Positions 1 through 10,386 of a DNA stretch of 64,000 nt are shown piece after piece (the stretch's first letter is position 1; each line of letters opens with the position of its first letter). The notes under the pieces are model-generated. The model worked only from the letters and a program-made list of their open reading frames with translations, did no database searches and had not been told where the DNA came from. The DNA is from Talpa occidentalis (Eukaryota; Chordata; Mammalia; Eulipotyphla; Talpidae), in the NCBI RefSeq assembly GCF_014898055.3, contig NW_023601212.1:48906329-48970328 (forward strand), read 5' to 3'. The position numbers were made by a program, and so were the translations under genes.

Positions 1-604
1 CCACCCTCCCCACCAGGCCCGGAGGCTGAGAGATGGGCACAGCTCTGCTGCCTCAGACCCCACAGCCAGCTCAGGGCCTGACAAGCACTTTCAGATGCTG
101 AGCTTGTCCCTGATACCGGAGTCTCCAGATGGCTCAGTGAAAGGCTGCCAGGCTGACGACAGTACCAGCATCTCATTGTTCTGTGTCTGGCCAGGCCACC
201 CGCGGGGAGCTCCAGGGAGCAGTGAGATCTTAACTCTTAAATGTGCCTGCCGCCTCTGTCCCCACTCTCCTCCATGTCACATGGTACCTCAATCATCAGT
301 GTGTGATCTGATCTATCTTTATATCCCCAGGTTATGGCAGAATGACCTGCACACAGTAGGTGCTCAGCGACAAGCTGACCACAAAGGTCATGCACACAAG
401 CTGTTGGGGCAGTGTGGGATGGGGCTGCAGGCCACCTCTTCCAGCTCTGGGAAGTGCCTGTCCTGGGCAATGTGCCTCCCTCCCTCCACAGTAAGCCTTG
501 GCTTGGCTGAAGAGAGCCGGAGTTCCAGGTGAGCTCTCTGTTTAAAGGGTGAGACTCTGCTTGACTGAAAGTCCAGTGAGGTGGCCCTGGTTCAGCTTTC
601 TCTG

Positions 605-785
605 CATTGCTGATTCTCAATTGGGGTGACCTTGTCTCCAGATTTTGGCGCTGACCAGAGACGTTTCTGGTTGTCAAGTCTAGAAGGCGGGGAGTGCTAC
701 TGGCATCTAGGGTTTAGGGGTTAAAAATGCTGCCCAGCATCCTACAAAGCTTTGGACAGTCCCCACGGCACAGAATTATCCCTTC
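605..785 (+). repeat. MER20-like hAT DNA transposon fragment
   Basis: The order of motifs (TGATTCTCAATTGGGGTGA, GACGTTTCTGGTTGTCA, GTGCTACTGGCATCTAG, CATCCTACAAAG, GAATTATCC) follows the MER20 consensus as I know it. This is an ancient non-autonomous element, diverged and truncated at the 3' end. Confidence 0.7.
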
Positions 786-1025
786 CCAAAGGAGATTACT
801 GCCATCCCGGAGAGGCCCCGTTCCACAGCCAGGAAAAAGAATCTCTTTTCTATCCTCATGCCAAAGACTAACTTTCCCGCTCAAGTATTATGTGGGATTA
901 TTATTTTATTAAGCTAAAGCAAGTTGAAGATTGGGGTCCCCACCTTTTCTTGCAGAACCAGGACAGATGTATCTGTCACTGACAAGGGGTCACGGATGAG
1001 GCAGAGCGCGGGATCCCGCGCGTGG

Positions 1026-1040
1026 CCACTGGAGGGCAGC
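1026..1040 (+). promoter_or_regulatory. Candidate CTCF binding site in a CpG-dense patch
   Basis: CCACTGGAGGGCAGC fits the CTCF core (CCASYAGRKGGCRS) at all but one position. The surrounding 990-1110 is unusually CpG-rich for this intron (GCGCGGGATCCCGCGCG just upstream). Occupancy cannot be judged from sequence. Confidence 0.4.
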
Positions 1041-1888
1041 AGTGATTTCTCCGCTGTGGTGGGAGAGACGAGGGCGCCGCTGCAGCGCGCGAGCCTTTGG
1101 ACTCGAGCAGGCCCCCAGCGGAGCAGCCAGCTGGTTAAGAACGTGGCAACGGAGCCATAGATGCTAAGGTAGAAGAAGGTGGGTTTTCCTTCTCCTGAAG
1201 CGTGCCAAGGGGCCTCACAACACAGAAGTCTGGCGGCACACAGCTCCTCCCACCACCACTGGAGGTGCCCGATTGGGGCATTCACTCCACCCCTGCCCTC
1301 TTCAGCCACGGCAGGGAGCCACATTCCCCTCGCGGAAACCCCAGCTGTGAGAATCCAGGTCCTGGAGCCCCTTCAGCGCCCCTGCACCCCACAGCAGATG
1401 ACCACCGAGACCAGGAAGCCATCCTGCCAGCTGTGGCCATCAGCCTTCCACGCTGGGTATGAGCAGCGTGCAAACATTCATCTTGGGGTTGCTGCGCTGT
1501 AGGAGGGGGATCTCCCTAATACCTGGCTCTGAGTGCTGGGGAGGTAAACAAGGGCACAGCGGAAGCTTGGCCACAATAAATTCTTCCTGGAAGCAGGAAG
1601 AGAGAAATCTGCATAGGAATGCAGCTCAAAGTCTGCTCAGAGCTGTGTGGTGAAGGAAACTCCAGGGAAGGTGGCTCCTGGCTGATGCAGAGCACAGGGG
1701 CGTAGTCTGCAGAACTCCCTTCCCCAAGCTGGCTTTGGGGGTTCGGTGCTGAGAAACCTGGACCTAAAGCTCCTGCCTCCTTCAGGGGAGCTACCAAAAA
1801 AATCTGGTGCCCCTTCTTGTGGCCCTCAGTCATGTGCTGGCAAATAAAGGATATTCAGATACAGTAGGTTAATTAGGAAGTGTGGAAT

Positions 1889-2363
1889 TGTTAGGGGGAA
1901 AAGGATGTCCTAGAGCTAATTCCATACAGGCTTTGTGGACTCCACCCCCACCCCAGGCCAAAGCCAAAGACACTGGGAACTCCAAATCCCATCACCACCA
2001 AAGGGAAGGTGGCTGGGACCTGAGGGTGGGGTTAAGCAGCCAAGTTGGTATAAAGGCAGACACGTGGGCTTTGGAGGGATCCCCCATTTTGGCTCTCAGC
2101 CAGCTCGCAGCGTCCACCCAGCTCTGAGAGTGACTTTGGGTTTCCAGGTTGGTGGATCAGGTAGGACGCATTAAAGACTTTATTTCCCTATTTTCTCCCT
2201 GAGTTGTACATTTTCCTTATTTCCTTTTCCCTTGTAAATAAACCTTTTATTAACCTTTTGTGTGTGCCTGTAGTGGAGTATTAATAAGTCCCTTTTAAGC
2301 GCGCGGGTGAGGACCCACAGCCAGGCAACCCGTTTTATTTTACATCGGGGCTGCCCTATAACA
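1889..2363 (+). mobile_element. Solo LTR, family A, copy 1
   Basis: The ~475-bp LTR starts TGTTAGGGGGAAAAGG and ends CTGCCCTATAACA. It has a TATA box (GTATAAAGG, about 2048), an AATAAA signal (2237-2242) and a downstream GT-rich element. Flanks GAAT/GAGT are an imperfect 4-bp target duplication. The sequence is the same family as 9806, 16753, 40834 and 44698. Confidence 0.85.
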
Positions 2364-2846
2364 GAGTTTTGAGTACTTGTGATCTTTGTGATGCAATTTA
2401 TTTAATCGTTACTCGGCATCACTTAAATGTTAGTAGTTGCTGCATTTAACAACGGGCTTCAAAATTCCTGAAAATTTTACAAATGGTTCTAGTAAATCAG
2501 TTCAGGTGTAGATCTGTGCAGACCAAATGCCAAGAAACCCCTTGAAATGATACCACATCTGCTGGGTCTTTAGAAGAACCTGGTGCTCAGATGCAGCCAG
2601 CACCTCCCCAGATCACAGCAGGAGGCCTGACCTCCAGCCTGGACAGAGATGGCTTTGCACTTGGGAGTTCAGATGGAGCCTGCCAGCTGGACACCAGGCT
2701 GTCCCTCATTCTAGTGACCAAACACACTGGAGAAACCAAAATCACATTTGCGCTTATGGTAGCCAGTGCCATAGGGAAGCCCAATTTCCCCATGGGGCTG
2801 ACTAACCACGGATGGCTCTGTCCTAAATCACGTTGGACGCCAAATC

Positions 2847-3432
2847 TGTTATAGGACAGGGAAAGGGTCAGCCCAAACCCCGCAAACCTGCCTATTCTAA
2901 ATGGGTTCTGCCATCCGCCGCATCAACACAAAACATATAAGACTTTAATGGGAAGGAACTTTAATAAAACTAGGAAACAATACAGGTAAGGCAAAGAGTC
3001 TAGTTTCTAAATGAAGCACCCAAAGTTACCCGTCCCCTCGTGGGTAAAAGTCCATCCAAATGGGACTGGCCCAGAGCAAGGCCCCAAAGCCTGCCACAAG
3101 TCTAAAGCACCTTCCAGTGGGGACCCACAGAAAAGGGTCAGAAATAACCAGACAAGCCCGGAAGGAAAAGAGCAAAATCAACATCAAGATAAAAACTGCC
3201 ATTGTCACCTCCCCACGGGTCTCACCCACATCTGTGTCACCCAGTCCACGACCAAAAGACAAGCGCAGTTTCTTCACGTGTCTCTAGGCTCCATGCGCCT
3301 CCTCCAGGTCTCCTTGCTCCATCCTGCTTCCTTCCTCAGTCTCTTCTGCTGCTTCTCCTCTTCCTGCTCAGCTCCACCCTTCCTTGGGTGGGGCAGGGAA
3401 CCTCCCCCTTTCCTGGGGACCACCCTGTTACA
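2847..3432 (-). mobile_element. Solo LTR, family B, copy 1
   Basis: In plus-strand text it starts TGTTATAGGACAGG and ends CACCCTGTTACA, so the LTR reads TGTAACAGGG...CCTATAACA on the minus strand. It is collinear with copies at 42399 and 56446. Flanking bases do not form a clear duplication. It carries the 58-codon open frame at 3026-3202. Confidence 0.85.
3026..3202 (-). other. 58-codon open frame inside LTR family B (copy 1)
   Basis: The frame starts at an ATG in good context (ACAATGG) and begins MAVFILMLILLFSFRAC, a signal-peptide-like hydrophobic stretch. It ends at the same stop as in the other two copies (WMDFYPRGDG). It has no recognised function and could be chance; see findings. Confidence 0.35.
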
Positions 3433-4128
3433 TTGTCACTGCCTCTCCTTGAGCCTGGTAACTGTGCTGACTCCAGGTCTAGTCTGGCCTTTCCCTGCTT
3501 TTTCCTCAGCTTCACACACTTGTGTCTCTTACCCACTCTGGAACCTTGGGAAGATTTCATTTTTCTTGTTTGCTTCCCATTGGTGCACAGAACTTTCACT
3601 TCCACTGGAGGGTCAGCCCTTCTACCTGACAGCTTTTTGTGATTTTCTCCATCTGCTCCGGCCTGTGGGCCAGAGAGCAGGTGCCCCAGCCTCTGCAGGA
3701 AGCTGTACTGGGGGTGGAGAGAGGGTGTGTGGAGGTAGCTCTTAGCTCCCCTTTTACTCTTCCTTCAAGCATGGTATCCTCTGAAGGAAGGCAGGGAAGC
3801 TCTCTGCCTCGAGCACAGGGTTGTAGGCAAAAGAAGGGTCTCCGGCCAGCACAGAGGCTCAACTCCCATGTCTTTGGATGAGGGAGAGGAGACTCACCAA
3901 CGCAAAATTGTCAATTGATCTAGTCCTGCCTCCTGGGAACCTGGTCAGTTTCAGTCAGATGTTTAAGAGGCGATAACTAAGATAAGATCATTTAGGAACA
4001 ATCATTCTCTTGAGAGTATACCCTGATGCAAACATGACGCCCAAGGTTTTCAGACCTCTCCCCCCACCTCGTTGCTCATGGTGGAGGCAGCTGGCTGCAA
4101 ACGTCCCCATGCTCCCAGCTCCACTTAC

Positions 4129-4173
4129 CGATCTCCTCGTACCGCATCACTGTGCCCAGGTTGGCATTCTCAT
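4129..4173 (-). CDS. NMNAT2: NMNAT2 coding exon (residues ~177-192), last exon in window
   Basis: This 45-bp exon encodes ENANLGTVMRYEEI plus split codons at each end (AT completing Asp, G starting Glu). The acceptor upstream reads ...CTGGTCCCCAG and the donor reads ATCG|GTAAGT, both strong. Phase joins exactly to the previous exon (5167-5247). NMNAT2 makes NAD+ from NMN and ATP on axonal vesicles and Golgi membranes. This piece begins the C-terminal catalytic part after the isoform-specific insert. The next exon is not in the window. Exon identity rests on recognition of the NMNAT2 protein and on phase; exon numbers (probably 7) are by analogy with the human gene. Confidence 0.95.
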
Positions 4174-5166
4174 CTGGGGACCAGAGAAGGGGTACAGAGC
4201 ATTAGGAAATTGATTTCCTAGCACCCCACACAAGGGATGGGGTGGGAGGGGGGAGCAGGAAGTACGGGGGTGCTTGCCTCCCTGCACAGGGGCATCTGTG
4301 TAGGATGAATGGCGAGTGCACTCCAGCCTAAAATGGAGAGGAGCAAATCCTCACGCTCCAGGGGCAGGACATCACATTTCTGGGACATTCGGAATCAGAC
4401 AGCCTCGCAGGGAGCAGTGACAATCACATGCACACCCATGCTGAGCGCCTTCTGTTTCTCTCTGTGTGGTAGGGAGCCGGCCACACAGCCACAGCCTCAA
4501 AACCCAGGCAGACAGATTTTAGGGCCACAAGGAGCTGATCCTCTCTCCTTACAGGTGACTTGGTTCAAAGAACAAGCTACACTGAGCAAGTGTGAAGTCG
4601 GAGTCTTTGGACATGCTCGCAAGTGTGCAATGTCAGCATTGGGGGGCGGCGTGTGTGAAACCACACAATGCCATCTTGGTCGCCTGCCTCCCTTATTCTC
4701 CACCACCCCTCTGAGTTCCTTGACAGGAACAACAGGAAGCCGGTCTAAGCCTTCAGCTCTTCTGCAGCACTGAATTTAAGGGTATCAGGAGAAAGCACCT
4801 CGGGGACTGATATGCTCTTCCAAGCTGAGTTCTTGGGCAACAGTCTGGGGAAGAGGTATGTTCTAGCGTCTTAGGGGAACTACTGTTCCCACAGCTGGGG
4901 AGCCCAAGGGAAGGTTCTGGACCACCTAAGGACTCTTGGGCTGGTAGACCTTTTGGGGGTGGGGTAGGATGAGCACAGCCTCAGGGAGAGATGACCCGTG
5001 AGGTCTCCCAGGCAGCCCATCAGGGCTCCCCTGACATTCTTGCTCCATAGCTCTCAGTGATTACTGTCAGTGATGAGCCCACAGCACAGCTAGGGGCTGC
5101 CTGTGGAAATGAAGGAAGGAAGGAGGAACGAAGACAGGACTAGGAAACAAGGTCGTGCTCCCTTAC
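4174..5166 (-). other. NMNAT2: NMNAT2 intron
   Basis: This intron lies between exons 5167-5247 and 4129-4173, with GT-AG ends. I see no recent repeat and no other gene in it. Confidence 0.9.
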
Positions 5167-5247
5167 CCACAAAGGTGAAGCGCTCCACAGGTGGGCGGAC
5201 GCAGCAGATCCTGCTGAGGCTTTCCCCCACCTTCCCGAGGATCTTGG
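5167..5247 (-). CDS. NMNAT2: NMNAT2 coding exon (residues ~150-177) with the palmitoylated CC pair
   Basis: The 81-bp exon encodes [19 protein letters not shown] followed by VERFTFV, with split codons for Ala150 and Asp177. The acceptor is CTCTCCTGTAG and the donor TTTGTGG|GTAAGG. It covers part of the isoform-specific targeting and interaction domain, which NMNAT1 and NMNAT3 lack. The adjacent cysteines in SRICCV fall at residues 164-165, the palmitoylation sites known to hold NMNAT2 on Golgi and axonal vesicles and to influence its rapid turnover. Basic residues flank them, as expected for membrane attachment. Frame is intact and no odd substitutions were seen. Confidence 0.96.
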
Positions 5248-6147
5248 CTACAGGAGAGAGCAAGGCAGCCAGGGAAGGAGGGAGAGAACCACACGTAACT
5301 TACACTCCTGGCAGCCAGACATCTGGGCTGCTGTAAACAATGGGGTGGCACTGGAGGGGCACAGTTGGGCGGTGGGAGCAGAAAGAGGGTGGAGAGAGAG
5401 AACAGAATTCGACAGCAAACAGTCCTTCTCACTCACAGGCCAAGGCACAAGCGTGCTGAGCCACAGACTGGACTCTCTTATTACCCTATCAAAAAACTGG
5501 AAAATACATAAAGAGGAAAATAAAAAGCACCCATTATCCCACCCCTAGAAATAACCTCCAACAATATATTATTAGTATATCATTTATTTTCTTCCATTTT
5601 AAAAATGTGCATTATGCAGACATGCCTGCATAATAAAAACGGAACCATATTCTATGCTGCAAGAGCAGAGGTGCTGTTTGATTTTTCATTTTTCAATCTC
5701 ACGAGCATTTCCTCAGCACTCCCGTCACTGAACACTAACACCCAAATCCAAGGAGACTTGCCTGTGCCAAGGAACTCACTTGGAATAACTTCTGCCAGGC
5801 TAAGGCATTCCTTCTCATTAGATGGTCTTTAGAATAATCAGACATCGTACTTTGCCTGCGAGAGATCTGGTTTTCAATTATCTCTCTGGCTCTAATCCAG
5901 AAAATGTTTCTAAGCCCCTAAATGCAGTTGTACCAAACTATGAAATTCTGGTTCTTTTTGTGTATGTAGCCTGATAAGAGAATGGCCTCAAACCCAGTGT
6001 CAACATCGTCTGAAAAATTCAAATTCTCCTTCCCCTCCCCGACCTTCTGTATCAGATTCTGAGTGGCGCCAGTAATGTGGGTGCTGACCAGCCCTCCAGG
6101 TGATCCTGAAGTTTGAGGGCTACAGCCATACCCCAGGGTTCCCTCAC
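5248..6147 (-). other. NMNAT2: NMNAT2 intron
   Basis: GT-AG intron of 900 bp. The AT-rich stretch around 5490-5650 resembles an old LINE-derived piece, but I could not identify it. Confidence 0.9.
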
Positions 6148-6274
6148 CTGCAGTGGGCTTCACAGGCACGTTGCTGTTCTGGTAAATGGGCTGGGGGGTC
6201 TCATTCTGGGGCTGCCCGATCACAGGCGTCATGGAGGGTGTGTTGACATTCGAGAGGATACAGCCAGTCACCCT
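6148..6274 (-). CDS. NMNAT2: NMNAT2 coding exon (residues ~108-150), isoform-specific region
   Basis: The 127-bp exon begins [17 protein letters not shown] and ends [10 protein letters not shown] plus one base of the next Ala codon. The acceptor is TTCTCCCTTCCCCAG and the donor ACTGCAG|GTGAGG. The Pro/Asn/Gln-rich sequence ([16 protein letters not shown]) is the start of the central insert unique to NMNAT2, which is dispensable for catalysis but governs localisation and stability. It joins the preceding exon (9302-9380) in phase 0 and the following one in phase 1. A translation running past the donor gives EGTLGYG, which is intron. Confidence 0.97.
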
Positions 6275-9200
6275 CTGGGGAAGGGAGAAATGCAGAGTCA
6301 GTGCCCCTGGCCAAGTGACTTATGAAAAGTGTTTCCAGTGATCCCCAATGCTCATCTGCTTGTCTCTCCCAGTGTGGCCCCTGAACTGAGGGAGAGCCCT
6401 GAGGTGGCTTCCCTGGGGTGGCTGTACCACGTGGCCACAACAGCTGGTCCAGAGGGAGGACAACCCAAAGGAGAAGCAAGGGACCCCCCACCCACACACC
6501 CACGTGTGGCACAGACCTGGATGCAAGTCCTAGCTCTGCCCCCCTTCCCGGCTGTGTGACCTGGGACAGTTAATTGACTTCTCAGTTCAAGACATGCACA
6601 GCTGCCTTTCCGGGTTGTGGTAGAATTCCACCAGCGAGCATATGCCGAGTCAGGAGAGTACCTGGGACGTGGGGGGAGCTGGCAGCAACGTTGTTGTAAC
6701 CTTCTACTTACATGCATACCTGCCCTCCCTGCTGACTTCACGGGACTCAAATAAGGTCGTGTCCGCAAATGAGCTGTGTAAGCTCAGGAAAGGTCATGGA
6801 AACAGCAGGCACCATCATCACCCACTGCGTCCCCACGCCAGGGCTGGCGGTGACAGCGTCAGGCTCTTAGGGAGCTGTGCCAGGCAGAGCAGGATGTGTC
6901 TGTGTGGCAGGAAGGGGGCAGGCTCTGGGCACTCCTGCCTGCTTGCCAGTGTGAATACACATTCCAGAGCCAAGCAGAAATGCTGTGTGTATAATCCATT
7001 GTCCTGTGTTATCTGACCTGCTGCTTCTCCCTAGTGCGGCCGAAAACAGAGCTGATAACGCAGCTTTCTTCACAGCTGACCCAGAAGCAACCCCTCTTGC
7101 CTGCCGTGAAAGGGAGAGTCGTATGGGGTAACAGAGAAAGGCATTCATAAGGGCCCTGGCTTATTCGAGTTTCTGTCTTGAAAGCTCCAGCCCTGGCCAC
7201 CAATTTTCTGGATTCCTGAGTCCCGCTGCCAGAGGAGCCCAGAGTCCCAGGACTGGGATGTCCCTCCTCGAGCACCTTTTCCCCAGGCCCCATGACAAGC
7301 CAGCAGCACAAAAAGACTCTGAGCCCTGGAAGGACAGGCATGGGTCTTGTCGGGTAACCTGTGGATTCTGGGATGTTCCTGGGAGGAGGAAGTCAGCGGC
7401 ACCAGCCCCATCTGGGAAAAGAAACAATTCTCCACCATGTTCTCATTTAATAAGTGGTCTGGTGACAAAGAGTTTCTTCCCTCGCTGCATACCTTGTTAG
7501 CTCCATTTGACTTAGGTCAGAGAAGAAGGAAAGGGTGGGCCGCATGCCCCCTCTACCTGGCCAGGCCTCCATTACCTCAGAAGCACTTCCAAACAAAATC
7601 TGAGTGACCTTATCAAGCCATGTGTCTATCTCTCTGACACATCTGCTCTCTAGGCCCACAATACCTGCCAGGAGTTCTTAGGAAGTAGCTCCATGCTCCT
7701 GATGAGGCGGGGGCTGCCCCTGACCCACATTCTCTGCTGGCTTGTGCTTGACACTGCAACAGTGACAAGGCTCCTGGTGGACCCTCCACTGGTCCACCAT
7801 CATGCCTGCGGGCATGAGTAACAGACGGAGGGGTTCCGGAAGCCCCAGGATCTAGACAGCAAAACAATAACCAAGCTGCTCTCACCAGATTTCAGGTGTG
7901 CCTGCAGAGCCCCTGATTTCTCCTCTTCCTCATAGAGCCTAAGAATCCTCTGTGACTAGAAGGTGCATGGCCCCCGGGAGACTCCAAGCAGATATGTATT
8001 GTGAGAAGCAAATTTGTGTGAAACCACAGGTTTCAGGGATGATTGTTACAGCAGCATATTTTAGGCCACCCTGACTGATGCAAACTTATACAATAAGATG
8101 GAGTGTTTTTTATTACTGCTGTTGCTGGAGGCCAGTTCAGACAAGAGGTCAGTGCCACTCTTCGCCAAAGTCCTTGCAAGGGGACCTCAGAAGACTTAGG
8201 ATGTGTGTGAAGGGTTCTCAAAGTGGAGGGAAGTGAGATGGAGTTTCTTTGATTCCATAGGGAAGAGAGGGGGCTGGAGGGGAAGGAATTAATTGATGAA
8301 GCAACTACCCACCCTCTCTTACTTCTCTGTTCTTGGCTCTCAGTGCCATCCCTAGAGCGCCATGTCTATTAAAAGAAAACACAGCTGGGCTGTTGGTGGC
8401 TTTTGGGGTGGCTAGGGGCAGCAGACCGCTCCCCAGAAAGAAGATTCTGATGGGATGAGGCTCCTTCTGGTCAGAACGATGCCATTGTGAGTGTTGTTTG
8501 GGGCTGAGGAGGCTCTGCTCCAGGGTCAAGGGAGGTGAGCATGCCTGATTGTATCTTGTCCTGGCTGGCCAGGCTTGCTGCCATCGATGGCTCTGCTTTC
8601 AATCCTGTTAATGGTTTGTTATTGATCTGCGATGGATGCTTTCTGCCTACTCAGGCCAGTACAGCTGGCTGGTGTGGAAGCCATTCTAACCTGGCAGCCA
8701 GCACTTCAGCTCCTGCCACCTGGCTGCAAGCCCCAGGGACCCATCTGTGTTCACTAAGCAGTCACTGTGTGTCCCCAGATATGTGAGCTCTGTGCCTCCT
8801 TCTACCCACTGGTAGACTAGGGTTCAGAGCACATCTTCCTGTGAGAGGGAATGATGGTGCGACAGCTGGCAAATGAACTGTGTCAGCCCCAGCACCCTAT
8901 GCTGGCATAAGGAGACTGGTGGGTCCCAAAACAGACAGGCAGGTGGACCCAGCTGCAGGTACCCCTTCCCAGTGCTCCTCTCTTCTCCTGCATTTCTTTG
9001 CCCCATCTCATCTCCTCACTTTCCTGTTGCCTGTGGTCTCCTTAATCCCACCTTGAACTTGTCAGAATATACAGCTGCCTCAAGTCCAGCAGCAATGCCC
9101 CAACTGGGAGGCCAAGTTAAGGGGTGGAGGTGGGAAGCAGCCTCCTGTGCTGCCCTGGCTCCTAATTCACTGCCCTCCTTCGTGCTGATCTCCCCGCAGC

Positions 9201-9301
9201 GGAGGAGCAGGAGACAGACCCCCGGTGGTCAGCAGCTGCACCTGCCTAGGGGCTGCCTGGCCTCTGCGGTCCACCCATCCCTTGGTCGAGGCCCCGCTCA
9301 C
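6275..9301 (-). other. NMNAT2: NMNAT2 intron
   Basis: GT-AG intron of about 3.0 kb. It holds a MIR fragment (6504-6595) and a probable old LTR tail near 8040-8100. The rest appears to be unique sequence. Confidence 0.9.
6504..6595 (+). repeat. MIR fragment
   Basis: Contains the MIR core signature: AAGTCCTAGCTCTGCC, then GGCTGTGTGACCTGGGACA, then TTGACTTCTCAGTT. Ancient tRNA-derived SINE common to mammals. Confidence 0.75.
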
Positions 9302-9380
9302 CTTCATGAGGTCCCGATGGTGTTCCAGCACACTGCAGGTCGTCTGCCAGGTGTCCTGGTAGCACTCCCAGGGATCCACC
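9302..9380 (-). CDS. NMNAT2: NMNAT2 coding exon (residues ~81-107), substrate-site region
   Basis: The 79-bp exon encodes [14 protein letters not shown] then [12 protein letters not shown], with the first base completing Arg81. The acceptor is CCTATTTTGTCAG and the donor ATGAAG|GTGAGC. The tryptophan-rich VDPWE...DTW block is the family's conserved nicotinamide-ring binding segment. An antisense frame of 199 codons (8873-9472) overlaps this exon but is only a shadow. Phase is consistent with both neighbouring exons, so the splice calls are secure. Confidence 0.97.
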
Positions 9381-9531
9381 CTGACAAAATAGGAAAGGGG
9401 TTTGACATGGTTTCCATTCTCACAATCTTTCGTTATTGGTACTTTCCAAAAACCACAGCTCAGGAAACCTAGGAGAGCAGGTCATATTGCATGCTTAGGT
9501 CTTGCATCAGATAAAATGTGGGCTAGAAACA

Positions 9532-9765
9532 CCTTCCTGGGCCTCAGTTTCCCCCTCTGTAAAATGAGAGGAGTGTGACATAGATCCATGCACTGGATAC
9601 TGAGCTAGTCTGCCCGGGTTTAATCCCAGCACAGCAAAGCTCATCTGCGTGGCTTTGAGAAATTTATGGGATCTTTCCATGCTCACTTCCCCCTCTGTTA
9701 AATGGAACAACAATAGTAACTCCCCTGTGGAGCTATTAGAAGGACTCAATGAGTTTCATAGGTAA
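9532..9765 (+). repeat. MIR fragments (two adjacent)
   Basis: CCTCAGTTTCCCCCTCTGTA-type MIR text occurs at about 9541. A second MIR follows from about 9600 (GTTTAATCCCAGC, GGCTTTGAGAAATTT, CCCTCTGTTAAATGG). Confidence 0.65.
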
Positions 9766-9805
9766 AGGATTTACTACAGTGTTTCACTCTTACTCTAACT
9801 CTTAC

Positions 9806-10386
9806 TGTTAGGGGGAAAGGATGTCCTAAAGCTGATTCCATACAGGCTTTGTGGACTCCACCCCCACCCCAGGCCAAAGCCAAAGACACTGGGAACTCCA
9901 AATCCCATCACCACCAAAGGGAAGGTGGCTGGGACCTGAGGGTGGGGTTAAGCAGCCAAGTTGGTATAAAGCCAGACACATGGGCTTTGGAGGGGTCCCC
10001 CATTTTGGCTCTCCACCAGCTCATAGCGTCCGGCCAGCTCTGAGAGTGTCTTTGGGTTTCCAGGTCGTCGGATCGGGTAGGACGCATTAAAGACTTTATT
10101 TCCCTATTTTCTCCCTGAGTTGTACATTTCCTTATTTCCTTTTCCCTTGTAAATAAACCTTTTATTAACCTTTTGTGTGTGCCCGTAGTGGAGTATTAAT
10201 AAGTCCCTTTTAAGGACGCGGGTGAGGACCCACAGCCAGGCAACCCGTTCAATATCCGGGCTGCCCTATAACAGCTGGCTCCCAACGTGGTTTCCAAGCT
10301 TCACCCGTGGTTGACCAGCCCAAAGTAATTTTTCTTGCGTTGGTCACCATAAAGCGCACTAGGTCTGCAGGACTCGCCCTATAACA
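9806..10386 (+). mobile_element. LTR family A, copy 2, with ~113 bp of extra 3' sequence
   Basis: The LTR starts TGTTAGGGGGAAAGG and its first CCTATAACA end is at 10273. It is followed by GC and TGGCTCCCAACGTGG (10276-10290), resembling a lysine-type retroviral primer binding site, then ~95 bp of other sequence and a second terminus CGCCCTATAACA at 10386. The 4-bp duplication TTAC (9802-9805 and 10387-10390) brackets the whole unit, so all of it inserted as one piece or collapsed later. Confidence 0.8.
10276..10290 (+). other. Candidate retroviral primer binding site
   Basis: TGGCTCCCAACGTGG lies 2 bp after the LTR end and resembles the tRNA-Lys(1,2)-type site (TGGCGCCCAACGTGG) with one mismatch. 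The 4-bp target duplication of this family is more typical of class I elements, so the assignment is open. Confidence 0.5.

Larger units (their letters stand above)
1..4128 (-). other. NMNAT2: NMNAT2 intron (partial) downstream of the last exon in window
   Basis: No coding exon was recognised. Contents: a MER20 fragment (605-785), a short CpG-dense patch with a CTCF-like motif (about 990-1110), a solo LTR of family A (1889-2363) and a solo LTR of family B (2847-3432). The remainder looks like ordinary unique intron. Confidence 0.85.

Noticed and set aside
3011..3745. 244-codon open frame (and 42561-42995, 56238-56867)
   Set aside because: These are antisense to LTR family B and recur because the LTR is repeated. 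Frame ends differ between copies and no protein family is recognised.
8873..9472. 199-codon open frame
   Set aside because: Overlaps the NMNAT2 exon 9302-9380 on the opposite strand; composition-driven shadow.
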